DNA of 64,000 bases, from NCBI GenBank assembly GCA_029262895.1, contig JAJCYM010000067.1, positions 1 to 64,000 on the forward strand, written 5' to 3'. This document shows, one piece after another, positions 1-9,032 of the stretch (position 1 is the first letter of the stretch; each line of letters starts with the position of its first letter). Source of the stretch: Roseivirga sp. GTDB lineage: Bacteria; Bacteroidota; Bacteroidia; Cytophagales; Cyclobacteriaceae. Under the pieces are notes generated by a model that saw only the letters and a list, made by a program, of their open reading frames with translations, was not told the origin of the DNA and made no database searches. Position numbers and translations under genes: made by a program.

Positions 1-627
1 ACCCATTCTCAGTGTCAGAGCCGGGTACTCCAAACTTAATTGCGATTTCACCTGAACAACTTTTGCTATGGCATCGGCCCAAAGCCCTTTGATTTGCTCT
101 ACAGACTCAGCATGATAGGTATTCCCCGGATGACAGTACAAGCCGTAAAGATCCAGATGGTTACTTTTAGTCGTGGCCTCCGCAATTTGCCTAATTGCTT
201 CAACATCTTCTGTTGGCACACCCGTTCGATTATAACCTGCATCGAGCTCAATTAAGACCTTCACATGCCCCTTCAATTTCTTGTCCAGCACCATTATGGA
301 TTCTGTCGAAACGATCAGCAATGTCAAATCAACACTTGAACTAATCATTTGATTAAGCACATCAACTTCAAGGACATTGATAGGAAAGGCTATGGTGATA
401 TTGCGCCATCCATTGGCTGCAAAGTATTCAGCCATTTTTACGGACGAAACAGTGATGGCCTCAATACCCAGGTTTTTGAACCACCCCCCTATCACATCAG
501 ATTGATGTGTTTTAAAATGAGGGACAAGTTTCACACCCAAACGCTCGCTCTTGAGTACCATCTCTTGAATATTTCTTTTGCATTTCGACTCGTCAAGAAG
601 AAGTGTAGGCCGGGTAATATTTAGCAT
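1..627 (-). CDS. D-threonine aldolase / D-serine dehydratase-like PLP enzyme (N-terminal part, gene cut by window edge)
   Basis: Reading the minus strand from an ATG at 625-627 gives 209 open codons that run off the left edge. The start RPTLLLD, followed by PHFKTHQ with Lys39, matches the alanine-racemase-like N-terminal barrel of the DSD1/D-threonine aldolase family, where this lysine binds pyridoxal phosphate. Later segments (IELDAGYNRTGV, LYGLYCHPGNTY) also fit that barrel. Family members cleave D-3-hydroxy amino acids to glycine plus an aldehyde, or dehydrate D-serine. The metal-binding C-terminal domain lies outside the window, so the exact reaction cannot be chosen. It is divergent from the SPFH gene. 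Confidence 0.8.
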   Translation of the reverse strand, partial: MLNITRPTLLLDESKCKRNIQEMVLKSERLGVKLVPHFKTHQSDVIGGWFKNLGIEAITVSSVKMAEYFAANGWRNITIAFPINVLEVDVLNQMISSSVDLTLLIVSTESIMVLDKKLKGHVKVLIELDAGYNRTGVPTEDVEAIRQIAEATTKSNHLDLYGLYCHPGNTYHAESVEQIKGLWADAIAKVVQVKSQLSLEYPALTLRMG

Positions 628-656
628 AGCTCTGTTTTTACAAGGTTAAGCAAAGC

Positions 657-684
657 CAAAAATATTAACACAACCTTTTGCAAA
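657..684 (-). promoter_or_regulatory. Putative promoter for the DSD1-like gene
   Basis: On the minus strand TATTTTTG (657-664) fits the Bacteroidota -7 element TAnnTTTG, with a TTTG at 681-684. The spacing is 16 rather than the usual 19 or so, which lowers confidence. The -7 element lies about 30 bases upstream of the start codon. Confidence 0.35.
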
Positions 685-747
685 ATTCTTTCGTAAGTAT
701 TGATTACAATATGATATCATTTTAATATCACTTTAAATTTCCAACCT

Positions 748-1599
748 ATGAGCAACGAAACAGAATTCAAACCGAACAGAGGATTTCTCATGTTATTTGT
801 CGAAATCTTACTCTTTTTTGGCGCCATATCCGGTCTCGCCATGATGCGCAACCCGTATTTCGTCATTCTTCTTCTCTTATTTTTCTTTCTTCTACCGGGT
901 TTTTTTGTGATCAATCCGAACACCTCTCGTGTCATGATATTCTTTGGTGACTACCGCGGAACGGTTAAAAAGAACGGCTTCTTTTGGGTTAACCCATTTT
1001 TCGTCAAAAGGAAAATATCCCTTAGAGCCCACAACTTTGATAGCGAACGCGTTAAAGTAAATGACAAGTTGGGGAACCCTATACTAATTAGTGTTATTCT
1101 CGTTTGGCAGGTTGAAGAGACGTATAGAGCGGCTTTCGAAGTAAACGACTACGAACACTTTGTCAGGGTTCAGAGTGATGCAGCGGTTAGAAAGTTAGCT
1201 GGTATGTATGCCTATGACGACTTTGAAGACGATAAGGAGATTACATTGCGCTCAGGGATGAATGAGGTAAATCACGCATTGGAGGAAGAGTTGGCTGAGC
1301 GTTTGTCGATAGCAGGTATCCGTGTGATTGAAGCGAGAATAGGCTATCTGGCCTATGCACAGGAAATCGCCAGCGCCATGTTGCAAAGGCAGCAGGCCAC
1401 GGCCATTGTAGCCGCAAGACAAAAGATTGTTGAAGGTGCAGTAGGCATGGTAGATATGGCATTGGAAGAGCTAAACAAGAATGACATTGTTGATCTGGAT
1501 GAAGACAAAAAAGCAGCCATGGTCACCAACCTGATGGTAGTACTTTGCTCTGACAAGTCAGCAACACCTGTAGTAAATACTGGCACGCTAAATCATTAA
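748..1599 (+). CDS. SPFH/Band 7 domain membrane protein
   Basis: This 283-residue protein begins with two hydrophobic segments (about residues 13-33 and 38-56). A Band 7/SPFH domain follows (about 55-215), containing VNPFFVKRKISLR and the typical SPFH end VIEARIGYLAYAQEIASAMLQRQQA. SPFH proteins form large membrane-anchored rings or cages and organise lipid domains or control proteases. The short C-terminal coiled region is family-like. Start at the ATG of MSNETEF. The gene is followed after 4 bases by a 48-residue gene and then by an Arc-type gene, so the three probably form one operon. The exact role is unknown. Confidence 0.85.
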   Translation: MSNETEFKPNRGFLMLFVEILLFFGAISGLAMMRNPYFVILLLLFFFLLPGFFVINPNTSRVMIFFGDYRGTVKKNGFFWVNPFFVKRKISLRAHNFDSERVKVNDKLGNPILISVILVWQVEETYRAAFEVNDYEHFVRVQSDAAVRKLAGMYAYDDFEDDKEITLRSGMNEVNHALEEELAERLSIAGIRVIEARIGYLAYAQEIASAMLQRQQATAIVAARQKIVEGAVGMVDMALEELNKNDIVDLDEDKKAAMVTNLMVVLCSDKSATPVVNTGTLNH

Positions 1600-1603
1600 A
1601 ATC

Positions 1604-1750
1604 ATGGAGTATAAATTATTACATAAAGGACCATTTGAAAAAATTGATACCTTTCAAAAACGATTAAATGCCTTGTCAGCCAATGGTTGGCGCGTAATTA
1701 CATCTTTTGCTGGTGGCGCCTACTTGGTTCTTGGGAAAGAAAAGCACTGA
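1604..1750 (+). CDS. Small DUF4177-like protein, 48 residues
   Basis: An ATG at 1604 opens 48 codons ending TGA at 1748-1750. The product starts MEYKLLHKG and has LNALSANGWRVITSFAGGAYLVLGKEK, the pattern of small DUF4177-type proteins (an opening strand, a helix, then a glycine-tryptophan turn and two strands). It sits 4 bases after the SPFH stop and 2 bases before the Arc-type start, a spacing that argues for a real translated gene. It is short enough that automatic callers could miss it. The function is unknown. The assignment to DUF4177 rests on pattern only. Confidence 0.65.
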   Translation: MEYKLLHKGPFEKIDTFQKRLNALSANGWRVITSFAGGAYLVLGKEKH

Positions 1751-1752
1751 AC

Positions 1753-1920
1753 ATGCCCAAAAAGAAACCTTTCGTACTCCGCCTGGACCCTGATTTATTA
1801 GAGGCCGCTGAAAAGTGGGCCTCTGATGAGTTTAGGAGCACCAACGGTCAATTGGAATGGATCATTCACAAGGCATTGAAGGAAAGCGGTCGATTGAAAA
1901 AGAAGAATTCATCGGACTAA
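1753..1920 (+). CDS. Arc-type ribbon-helix-helix DNA-binding protein
   Basis: This 55-residue protein (MPKKKPFVLRLDPDLLEAAEKWASDE, then NGQLEWIIHKALKESGR) has the Arc/MetJ ribbon-helix-helix layout: a basic strand with alternating residues, helix A, a turn with an Asn-Gly, and helix B. Such proteins bind DNA as dimers. A longer reading from 1687 exists but would overlap the 48-residue gene, so the ATG at 1753 is preferred. As the last gene of an SPFH operon it may regulate that operon or act with the SPFH protein. This pairing, as I recall, recurs in other bacteria. Confidence 0.8.
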   Translation: MPKKKPFVLRLDPDLLEAAEKWASDEFRSTNGQLEWIIHKALKESGRLKKKNSSD

Positions 1921-2058
1921 TCCCAAAAATCGACTTCTCTAAAAAGGTCGTCCCGCTTACCCCTGCCAAAGGATTTGATCCTAATTTCCATTAGCTTAGT
2001 ACTTCCCCGGCCGCTCAACCTGCGACAAATTATTCGTGTTTATCTAAACGGCAAGCTC

Positions 2059-2535
2059 ATGTTAAACAAACTTCTATTTACTCTCCCATTATTGGTTGCT
2101 CTCGGTTTTAGTGCCAATGCTCAAAAAGAAATGACTTTGGAAAGGCTGAAAATCGGTTTGGCCGGTGAAGCAAAGCTCATTGCTGAGGAAGGTACTGTGG
2201 CAGAATATGAATTGGACAGTGTGAGGATTTATCTGATTACAGACGTGGCCAGTAACCGCATGCGTCTGATGGCAGGTATTGTGGAAGAGACCGACCTTAC
2301 TGCCAAAGACTTCAAAATATTACTAGAGGCCAATTATGACAGAGCACTTGATGCCAAATATGCGCTGTCTGATGGAGTACTTTGGTCTGTTTTTGTCCAT
2401 TCGCTCAAAGAATTGACACCAGAAGGGCTAACAAGCGGACTTTATCAGGTTAGAAATCTGGTTTACACCTACGGCACTACCTATACCAGTACAAACTTTG
2501 TATTTGGCGGTGACGATGAAGATGATGGTAACTGA
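2059..2535 (+). CDS. Secreted protein of unknown function, YbjN/chaperone-like fold possible
   Basis: The ATG at 2059 gives a 158-residue protein with a clear signal peptide (MLNKLLFTLPLLVALGFSANAQ). An upstream in-frame start at 1975 would put charged residues before it and is rejected. The mature part has VRIYLITDVASNRMRLMAGIVEETDLTAKDFKILLEANYDRALDAKYAL, resembling the alpha/beta layout of YbjN and type III secretion chaperone-like proteins, where a strand pair and a helix carry a conserved DARYAL-type stretch. The acidic tail is GGDDEDDGN. It is likely periplasmic. I do not recognise a named family with certainty. It ends convergently with the glycosyltransferase gene 8 bases away. Confidence 0.6.
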   Translation: MLNKLLFTLPLLVALGFSANAQKEMTLERLKIGLAGEAKLIAEEGTVAEYELDSVRIYLITDVASNRMRLMAGIVEETDLTAKDFKILLEANYDRALDAKYALSDGVLWSVFVHSLKELTPEGLTSGLYQVRNLVYTYGTTYTSTNFVFGGDDEDDGN

Positions 2536-2543
2536 CGTGGTGG

Positions 2544-4247
2544 CTATTTTACCACAACCTTGTACTTCTTGCTATTAATTGGTGCTTCTATGCCTTCGAC
2601 CTGAATCGAAAAACGGAGATCGTATTTACCGGGTTTTTCAGGCAGTCTTACTTTAACTGTCCTAAAACTCTCCTGACCCACAGACATGCTTTCGGTCAAT
2701 ACTTCAAGAGGAGTATCCTGTTCAGAAACTAACCCAACAAGGAAATGTGAATTAAGATGGACTTGCCTGTCTCCCACGTCTGAAAAGTCTGCCGGATAAT
2801 CATAATTATTGATCAATTTGATATTCAAGCTAAGCTCCTCCCCTGGCCCAGCTTCAATGGATGAAACATCCACCAGTTCAATATTCACTTTTCTAAATGA
2901 CCGAAAGTCCTCTTCTATCCTATAATGAATCCCCTTCCCAATTTTGGTTGTATAGGTGGGGTAGCGCTGATCCATATTGTAGCGATCAATGATAAAGACT
3001 CTTTTTCCTTGAAGCTCTTCTTCCAATGGCCAAAGGTCGTGTTGAGTTTCCCGATAGCTGAAAGTATTATAGCAATGGGCCAAATCACCAGTGAGGTAAC
3101 TATAGCGTGAAGCCCTTTCGTAATGGTTAATAAAAATAACCGGTAATCCTCCGGAAAGTTCCTCCACCTCTTCGCCCCATGTGTCCCATTGATGTAGCAC
3201 GTCCCAATCCTTTGTCAACGATTTAGGGAAGAAATCATACATTAAATAAATCCTGGCAGGAATAAGCAATACTATTGTTGCAATTGACAATCGTTTCATC
3301 AAAAGTTTCCAATTGTCACGAGAAGATATGTATTCATGTGCCAATAAAATTAAAGGTATGGCCAGGATGCTTGTCCAGTGCTTATGGAATTCCACCTTAA
3401 AGGTAGATACCAGGAAGAAAATCAAGACTCCAATTATGGTGTATTTCAGGGCCCTGTTAAAATCCGATTTTGCCTTGTTGAAATAGCTTGCCGCAAAAAT
3501 CATGAAGCCAATTAATGGCCCAAAAACGATAGGTTGGATACCTAAATAGTAAGCAATGTTATCCAGACCAAACCCCATATCAATACGATTATGAAGATGG
3601 AATTTGATGGTAGCAAAATCATGTTGGTACTGCCAATAGGTATGCGGAAGCATAAACACCACCGTCAATCCTACAGTGATCCAAAATGACTTCTTTGTAA
3701 GCAGCTTTACATTAGAGAGTACGGTGAACAAAACCACTAAAAAGCCGTGGTGCTTGCTTAGCATAATCAGTGCAATGGACAGTGCAAGCCAAACGGTGGC
3801 CTTGAAATCGTCATTTTTCAGATACTGCTTATAGCAATAGAAAAAAGTAGCTACGAAAAGGAGTAATGGCACATCTGTTTTCACCAGCAAAGCACCCGCA
3901 TGAAAGGGAACCATGCCTAGCATCATCCAGATGAAAAGCTTGTCATCCCGGACTTCCAATGTTTTCCTGATCACAATCAGGGTAAGCACGCTTGTAATGA
4001 GCATGCCTAGCCTCAAACCAAGATTATTAGGGATGAGCCAATAGCCAGGTGCAGTCACCAAACCAATCATCGGAGGATGATCCAAATAACCCCAATCCAG
4101 GTATTGGGAAAAGAGCCAGTAATAGGCTTCCTCCCCACTCACATCTGAAAAGTAGCTTTGGATAAGCCCTAAAACTATCCAGCCAATTAAGAAATAAAGG
4201 AAAAGGCGATCCTTTTTACGCTCCCCAAGCGGAAGATTTGAGGTCAT
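2544..4247 (-). CDS. GT39/ArnT-like membrane glycosyltransferase
   Basis: The 567-residue protein has about ten hydrophobic segments over its first 360 residues, then a soluble C-terminal domain. The first periplasmic loop carries SGEEAYYWLFSQYLDWGYLDHPPMIG, the hallmark of the PMT_2/ArnT group that takes sugar from a polyprenyl-phosphate donor and transfers it to lipid or protein. The acidic pair (Glu-Glu before AYYW) corresponds to the catalytic position in this family. The start at ATG 4247 is preferred over TTG 4268 because the TTG lies directly beside a promoter-like -7 sequence. It is divergent from a GtrA gene, a frequent partner that may supply the flipped donor lipid. The acceptor is unknown. 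Confidence 0.8.
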   Translation of the reverse strand: MTSNLPLGERKKDRLFLYFLIGWIVLGLIQSYFSDVSGEEAYYWLFSQYLDWGYLDHPPMIGLVTAPGYWLIPNNLGLRLGMLITSVLTLIVIRKTLEVRDDKLFIWMMLGMVPFHAGALLVKTDVPLLLFVATFFYCYKQYLKNDDFKATVWLALSIALIMLSKHHGFLVVLFTVLSNVKLLTKKSFWITVGLTVVFMLPHTYWQYQHDFATIKFHLHNRIDMGFGLDNIAYYLGIQPIVFGPLIGFMIFAASYFNKAKSDFNRALKYTIIGVLIFFLVSTFKVEFHKHWTSILAIPLILLAHEYISSRDNWKLLMKRLSIATIVLLIPARIYLMYDFFPKSLTKDWDVLHQWDTWGEEVEELSGGLPVIFINHYERASRYSYLTGDLAHCYNTFSYRETQHDLWPLEEELQGKRVFIIDRYNMDQRYPTYTTKIGKGIHYRIEEDFRSFRKVNIELVDVSSIEAGPGEELSLNIKLINNYDYPADFSDVGDRQVHLNSHFLVGLVSEQDTPLEVLTESMSVGQESFRTVKVRLPEKPGKYDLRFSIQVEGIEAPINSKKYKVVVK

Positions 4248-4270
4248 GAAAACCAGATTAATTTGCAAGG

Positions 4271-4278
4271 CAAAAATA
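4271..4278 (-). promoter_or_regulatory. Putative -7 promoter element for the glycosyltransferase
   Basis: The minus strand reads TATTTTTG, matching TAnnTTTG, 23 bases upstream of the ATG at 4247. No clear TTTG lies 19 bases further upstream. Its position supports the ATG start over the TTG at 4268. Confidence 0.4.
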
Positions 4279-4355
4279 CAAGTTTTCCTCGAATGATAAT
4301 TCTTATCATATTTGTGCCATCAAGTCAGCCTTTTTTGGCTGGTACTACTTTTTGA

Positions 4356-4736
4356 ATGATAGAAATCGGTCTTAAATTTTTAAAATTCTGCGTGGTTGGC
4401 TCGGTGGGCATGGGCATCGACTTTGGGCTCACGTTCCTGACCAAGGAGAAATTTAAAATCAACAAGTACGTGGCCAACTCGATAGGTTTCATATTCGCAG
4501 CCACTTCCAATTTCCTATTAAATAAGTTCTGGACTTTTCAGAACAATGACCCAGATGCATTGGTACAGTACTCAAAGTACATCCTGATCGCGATGACTGG
4601 TCTGGTGATTAATAACCTGATCGTATACTTACTCATCAATAAGAAAAAGACGCGCTTCTACGTGGCCAAGCTGATTGCTGTTGGCGTGGTAGTAATCTGG
4701 AATTTTATCGCCAATTACAATTTCACCTTTTTATAG
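4356..4736 (+). CDS. GtrA family membrane protein
   Basis: This 126-residue protein has four hydrophobic helices. The opening FLKFCVVGSVGMGIDFGLTFL and the later NSIGFIFAATSNFLLNKFWTF are the signature stretches of the GtrA/DPMS family. GtrA proteins are thought to flip polyprenyl-phosphate-linked sugars across the inner membrane for later glycosylation. Length is normal for the family. It is divergent from a GT39-type transferase, so the two could form a flip-and-transfer pair, which is inference. The stop is 1 base from the stop of the convergent DUF4197 gene. Confidence 0.88.
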   Translation: MIEIGLKFLKFCVVGSVGMGIDFGLTFLTKEKFKINKYVANSIGFIFAATSNFLLNKFWTFQNNDPDALVQYSKYILIAMTGLVINNLIVYLLINKKKTRFYVAKLIAVGVVVIWNFIANYNFTFL

Positions 4737-4737
4737 G

Positions 4738-5445
4738 CTACTTAAACACCTTCTTTAAAAGGTCCGTGACTCTGGCAGCCGGGTTCTTTCTGATATTCAG
4801 TTCTTCCTGGGCAATCATAACAAAAAGTCCATCTATGGCTTTGTTGGTCACATATTCGGTCAAGTCTGGATTAACCTTCTTGGCAAATGGTATTTTGTTA
4901 TAGGCATTCATTATTGTACTCCAATGCTTAGTTGCATCTACTGCATCTAGAGAAGACTTGATTATGGGGTTGAATTTAGACTCCAGAGAAGTCGTGGTTT
5001 CACGTTCCAGGTATTGGGTAGCCGCACTCTGCTCACCACCAACAATATTCATAGCATCTTTAATTGTTAGTGCTTTGATCGCTGACACGAATATGTCTTT
5101 GGCTTCGACCGCAGCTTGTTCAGCAGCTTTATTGATCGATTCAACAGCCTTATCTACCTCCTTGCCAAGGCCAATACCTCTTAATTTCTTTTCTACATTT
5201 TCCGCCTCTGGTGGGAAAGGAATTTTAATTTCCGGATTCAATAGATAACCGCCTACCTGAGATATTTCGCTCACTCCTTTGGTTGTCCCCTGAATCAAAG
5301 CTTCTTTTAAAGCAGCTCCGGCCTCTTCAACCGTGAACTTGTTTTTATCCCCTCCAAGTAGGCCCTTGGCCTTTTTAAGTAACTGAGCTTCAGCGGTACA
5401 GCTCAAAAATAATAGGCAGATGAGTAATGAGGCGTATTTTTTCAT
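4738..5445 (-). CDS. DUF4197 lipoprotein
   Basis: This is a 235-residue protein with a lipoprotein-type signal (MKKYASLLICLLFLSC, Cys16 as the likely lipidated residue). The mature part is mainly helical and has the DUF4197 features: LLGG near the start, ALKEALIQGTTKGV, FPPEAENVEKKLRGIGLG, FVSAIKALTIKDAMNIV and a C-terminal YVTNKAIDGLFVMIAQEE. DUF4197 proteins are widespread in Bacteroidota and Proteobacteria and have no established function. It is probably anchored in the periplasm or outer membrane. It is monocistronic as far as the sequence shows. Confidence 0.85.
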   Translation of the reverse strand: MKKYASLLICLLFLSCTAEAQLLKKAKGLLGGDKNKFTVEEAGAALKEALIQGTTKGVSEISQVGGYLLNPEIKIPFPPEAENVEKKLRGIGLGKEVDKAVESINKAAEQAAVEAKDIFVSAIKALTIKDAMNIVGGEQSAATQYLERETTTSLESKFNPIIKSSLDAVDATKHWSTIMNAYNKIPFAKKVNPDLTEYVTNKAIDGLFVMIAQEELNIRKNPAARVTDLLKKVFK

Positions 5446-5645
5446 AGCAATGCAATTTGAAGATTAAACGTAAAATTCAACTAATGGCTCATATTAACCA
5501 TGATTTTTTTCATGCTTAGCGTCATCTTTTTTACACTCCAATCATTTGTGATTGTTCGGAGTGTATCCGTCACTAAGTATTAAATCAGGCTGGTTGCAAA
5601 CATTGAGCCAAATCTACTCAGGAATACAAGAATTGGATTGGAGGT

Positions 5646-5909
5646 TTAACCTGAAGATGATTCTCCGCCTTTGATTAGAAGTACTTTTTGATTTTCGGTA
5701 ATGGCATCCACCATTCTTACATAGCTCACACGTTCACCTGAGGTCACCGACTCATAAAAATATTCAAGGCCTTCAAGCACTACTTTGCACTCACCCATTT
5801 CATACCTTAATGAGGTCACCTTATCACCTTCCTGAATGGGGTTGCTGTTTAAATCCAATAGTTGAGGAGGACGTTTTTCCTTGGGCTTCTTCTTAAATAG
5901 TCCGAACAT
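5646..5909 (-). CDS. Conserved-looking small hypothetical protein
   Basis: The 87-residue protein opens with a basic tail MFGLFKKKPKEKRPP. A small beta-rich domain follows, containing IQEGDKVTSLRYEMGECKVVLEGLEYFYESVTSGERVSYVRMVDAITENQKV. There is no signal peptide or membrane helix, so it is likely cytoplasmic. The GDKVTSLRYEMGEC stretch resembles the opening of small SH3-like barrels, but I do not recognise a family. It is divergent from leuS, with about 128 bases between the starts. Confidence 0.5.
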   Translation of the reverse strand: MFGLFKKKPKEKRPPQLLDLNSNPIQEGDKVTSLRYEMGECKVVLEGLEYFYESVTSGERVSYVRMVDAITENQKVLLIKGGESSSG

Positions 5910-5996
5910 AATTCTCTTTGTGCTGATAAATATAAAGTCTCAGGTCGAATTAACTTGATTAATGTCAAAAATGATTCACCGTGCACCCAAAAAGAT

Positions 5997-6004
5997 TATT
6001 TTTG
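5997..6004 (+). promoter_or_regulatory. Putative -7 promoter element of leuS
   Basis: TATTTTTG fits TAnnTTTG and lies 33 bases upstream of the chosen leuS start at 6038. The element lies inside the longer reading that begins at GTG 5981, which supports the later ATG. No good -33 box was found. Confidence 0.4.
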
Positions 6005-6037
6005 CAGACTTTAAACAAGGAAACCTGTTCAGCGGTA

Positions 6038-9001
6038 ATGGCAGAATATAATCATAGAGAAATTGAGCCTAAGTGGCAAGACTATTGGAAGGGAAATGAG
6101 ACATTTAAGGCCTCCGTTGATTCGTCAAAATCCAAATTTTATTCACTGGATATGTTCCCATATCCTTCCGGAGCAGGACTACATGTAGGTCATCCACTTG
6201 GCTATATTGCCTCTGACATAGTATCACGTTACAAACGCAACAAAGGCTTCAATGTACTACACCCTATGGGTTTTGATGCCTTCGGGTTGCCTGCCGAACA
6301 ATACGCCATTCAAACGGGTCAACATCCTGCCATTACCACTAAGGAAAATATAGACAGGTATAAGGAACAATTAAAAAACATTGGCTTCTCCTTTGATTGG
6401 GATAAAGAAGTGCAAACCTGCGATCCTGCCTACTACAAATGGACCCAGTGGATTTTTATGCAAATCTTCAATAGTTGGTACGACTATCGAGATGAAAAAG
6501 CCAAAGATATTTCTGAGTTAATCAAACGATTCCAAACTTCGGGCAACGAAGATCTCCATGCTGCCTGTGATGACAACATTCCTAACTTCTCCTCTCAGGA
6601 CTGGAAAAATTGGACAGAAGAAGAGCAGCAAGGTATGTTGCTTAAATATCGGCTTACTTATCTCTCCGAAACCGCTGTAAACTGGTGCCCTGAACTTGGT
6701 ACGGTACTCTCAAATGATGAAGTGAAGGATGGTTTTTCCGAACGTGGTGGCTATCCCGTAATAAGAAAACAGATGAAACAGTGGAGCATGCGCATCACTG
6801 CCTATGCTGAAAGATTACTTCAGGGACTAGAGATCATCGATTGGCCAGAGCCATTAAAAGAAATGCAACGCAATTGGTTAGGTAAATCCATCGGTGCAGA
6901 AATGGCCTTTCCTGTTGAAGATTCAGAGATTAAAATAGAAGTCTTTACCACTAGAATAGACACCATCTTCGGTGTTACTTTCCTTACCCTTGCCCCTGAA
7001 AGTAATCTGGTAAGCGCCTTGACTACCTCCGATCAAAAGGAATCAGTGGAAGCCTACGTTGAGGTAGCGAAAAATCGTTCAGAGCGCGACCGCATGATGG
7101 ACGTTAAGAGCATTACTGGGGTTTTTACCGGTAGTTATGCCACCAATCCATTCAACGGAGAGCGAATACCAATTTGGATTGCCGATTATGTATTGGCGGG
7201 CTATGGTACTGGTGCGGTTATGGCGGTTCCCTGCGGAGATCAAAGAGATTATGAGTTCGCAAAGCACTTCGACCTCCCAATAGTTCCGGTCATAAAGGAT
7301 GTGGACATTTCTGAACAGGCCGTGGCTACTAAGGATGGAACCATGATCAATTCTGGGTTTCTCAATGGGTTGGGTTATAAAGATGCCATAGCCAAAGCAA
7401 CCGAATTCTTAGAAGAGAGAGGTTTAGGGAATGCCAAGGTCAATTACCGTATACGGGATGCGATTTTCGCCCGTCAACGGTACTGGGGTGAACCGGTACC
7501 GGTCTATTTCAAAAACGACATGCCCTACTTGGTAGACGAGGCCGACCTCCCTATCATTCTTCCTGAGGTTGATAAATATCTTCCAACAGAAGATGGCGAC
7601 CCACCTTTAGGTAGAGCTGAGAAATTTGAATATACACCAAAAAGCAGTGCCACATCTTATCCACTTGAGTTAAGCACTATGCCTGGTTGGGCTGGTTCAA
7701 GCTGGTATTGGTATCGTTATATGGATGCCCATAATCAGGACGATTTTGTGGATGGTGAAGTGCAGAAGTACTGGGAAAATGTGGACTTATATATAGGCGG
7801 TTCTGAGCATGCTACGGGCCATCTGCTTTATTCCAGATTCTGGAACAAAATTTTATTTGACCTTGGACATGTCAATCAAGAGGAACCTTTCAAGAAGTTG
7901 ATCAACCAAGGCATGATCCAAGGAAGGTCGAACTTCGTATATAGACTCATTTATCGAATCCATGGATTCGAAGATAAAAACCTGCCTCAGGTATTTGTTT
8001 CATACGGCCTACTGAAGAAGTTCTTTGATGCATACGCTAAATGGAAGAATGGTCAGAAAGAGCCTTTCCCTGAAAAGAAAGTCCTTCGTGAAGAGTTGAG
8101 ACAAGTTTTAATTGAGAGACTAGGTTCAGAAATAGACGCTAGTCAAATTACCTTTGGTGGGGATAAGGGAGAAATTCATACTGCCATACACGTTGATGTG
8201 AGCCTTGTCTCTAACGATGAGCTCAATATCGAGGCCTTTAAGAACTGGAGGCCCGATCTAACCGATGCTCAATTTATTCTCGAAGATGGCAAATATCATT
8301 GCGGTTGGGAGGTGGAGAAAATGTCCAAGTCCAAGTATAATGTCGTTAACCCTGATGACATCATAGAACGATATGGTGCAGACACCTTACGCCTTTACGA
8401 AATGTTCCTCGGGCCTCTGGAACAATTCAAGCCATGGAACACCAATGGCATCGATGGTGTATCTAAATTCCTAAAAAAATTATGGAGACTTTTCCATGAC
8501 AACCAGGGCCAACTCAATGTATCTGATGAAAAACCAACCGCAGAACAATTAAAGTCACTGCACAAGGCTATCAAGAAGGTAGAGGAGGACATCGAAAGGT
8601 ATTCATTTAACACCTCCGTCAGTACCTTTATGATCTGTGTCAATGAACTAACGGCACTGGATTGCAACAAGAGAGAAGTGCTTGAGGGTTTGACTGTAAT
8701 TATTTCTCCTTATGCTCCACACATTGCAGAAGAGCTATGGTCGCTTCTTGGAAAACAGGAAAGTGTTGTTCTTTCTGATTTTCCAAAATGGAATGAGGAA
8801 TACATCAAGGAAGATTCTCACGAATATCCTGTATCAATCAATGGGAAAATGCGCACTAAGCTCAGCTTCCCGGTCGATCAGCCCAAGGAGGAAATCGAAA
8901 CTGCGGTATTGGCCAATGATATAGTGCAAAAATGGCTCGAAGGTAAGTCCCCGAAAAAGGTAATCATCGTACCCAAGAAGATTATTAATGTGGTGGTATA
9001 A
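6038..9001 (+). CDS. leuS: Leucyl-tRNA synthetase
   Basis: This class I synthetase charges tRNA-Leu. It has 987 residues from the ATG at 6038 ([17 protein letters not shown]); a GTG at 5981 would add 19 non-conserved residues. The HIGH motif appears as HVGH at 49-52. The editing domain shows [12 protein letters not shown] and [21 protein letters not shown], with the Asp that blocks leucine hydrolysis. KMSKS begins at about 761. Between KLINQGM (about 626) and KMSKS lie about 135 residues, clearly longer than in the 860-residue E. coli enzyme, so the leucine-specific domain is enlarged. I believe this is common in Bacteroidota. A palindrome and a repeat element follow the stop. Confidence 0.97.
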   Translation: MAEYNHREIEPKWQDYWKGNETFKASVDSSKSKFYSLDMFPYPSGAGLHVGHPLGYIASDIVSRYKRNKGFNVLHPMGFDAFGLPAEQYAIQTGQHPAITTKENIDRYKEQLKNIGFSFDWDKEVQTCDPAYYKWTQWIFMQIFNSWYDYRDEKAKDISELIKRFQTSGNEDLHAACDDNIPNFSSQDWKNWTEEEQQGMLLKYRLTYLSETAVNWCPELGTVLSNDEVKDGFSERGGYPVIRKQMKQWSMRITAYAERLLQGLEIIDWPEPLKEMQRNWLGKSIGAEMAFPVEDSEIKIEVFTTRIDTIFGVTFLTLAPESNLVSALTTSDQKESVEAYVEVAKNRSERDRMMDVKSITGVFTGSYATNPFNGERIPIWIADYVLAGYGTGAVMAVPCGDQRDYEFAKHFDLPIVPVIKDVDISEQAVATKDGTMINSGFLNGLGYKDAIAKATEFLEERGLGNAKVNYRIRDAIFARQRYWGEPVPVYFKNDMPYLVDEADLPIILPEVDKYLPTEDGDPPLGRAEKFEYTPKSSATSYPLELSTMPGWAGSSWYWYRYMDAHNQDDFVDGEVQKYWENVDLYIGGSEHATGHLLYSRFWNKILFDLGHVNQEEPFKKLINQGMIQGRSNFVYRLIYRIHGFEDKNLPQVFVSYGLLKKFFDAYAKWKNGQKEPFPEKKVLREELRQVLIERLGSEIDASQITFGGDKGEIHTAIHVDVSLVSNDELNIEAFKNWRPDLTDAQFILEDGKYHCGWEVEKMSKSKYNVVNPDDIIERYGADTLRLYEMFLGPLEQFKPWNTNGIDGVSKFLKKLWRLFHDNQGQLNVSDEKPTAEQLKSLHKAIKKVEEDIERYSFNTSVSTFMICVNELTALDCNKREVLEGLTVIISPYAPHIAEELWSLLGKQESVVLSDFPKWNEEYIKEDSHEYPVSINGKMRTKLSFPVDQPKEEIETAVLANDIVQKWLEGKSPKKVIIVPKKIINVVV

Positions 9002-9020
9002 TTACTTTCGCGAGAGTAAT
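9001..9020. repeat. 20-bp palindrome overlapping the leuS stop
   Basis: ATTACTTTCGCGAGAGTAAT is an inverted repeat with one mismatched pair. It begins at the last base of the leuS stop codon. No T-tract follows, so it is not a classical terminator. It could stabilise the mRNA 3' end or belong to the adjacent repeat element. Confidence 0.5.
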
Positions 9021-9032
9021 TAGATGAAGCAT

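Noticed and set aside
349-624. Plus-strand ORF of 91 codons
   Set aside because: It lies antisense to the PLP enzyme reading, which has clear family motifs.
1687-1752. Longer N-terminal reading of the Arc-type gene
   Set aside because: It overlaps the 48-residue gene in another frame and adds non-conserved residues; ATG 1753 has better context.
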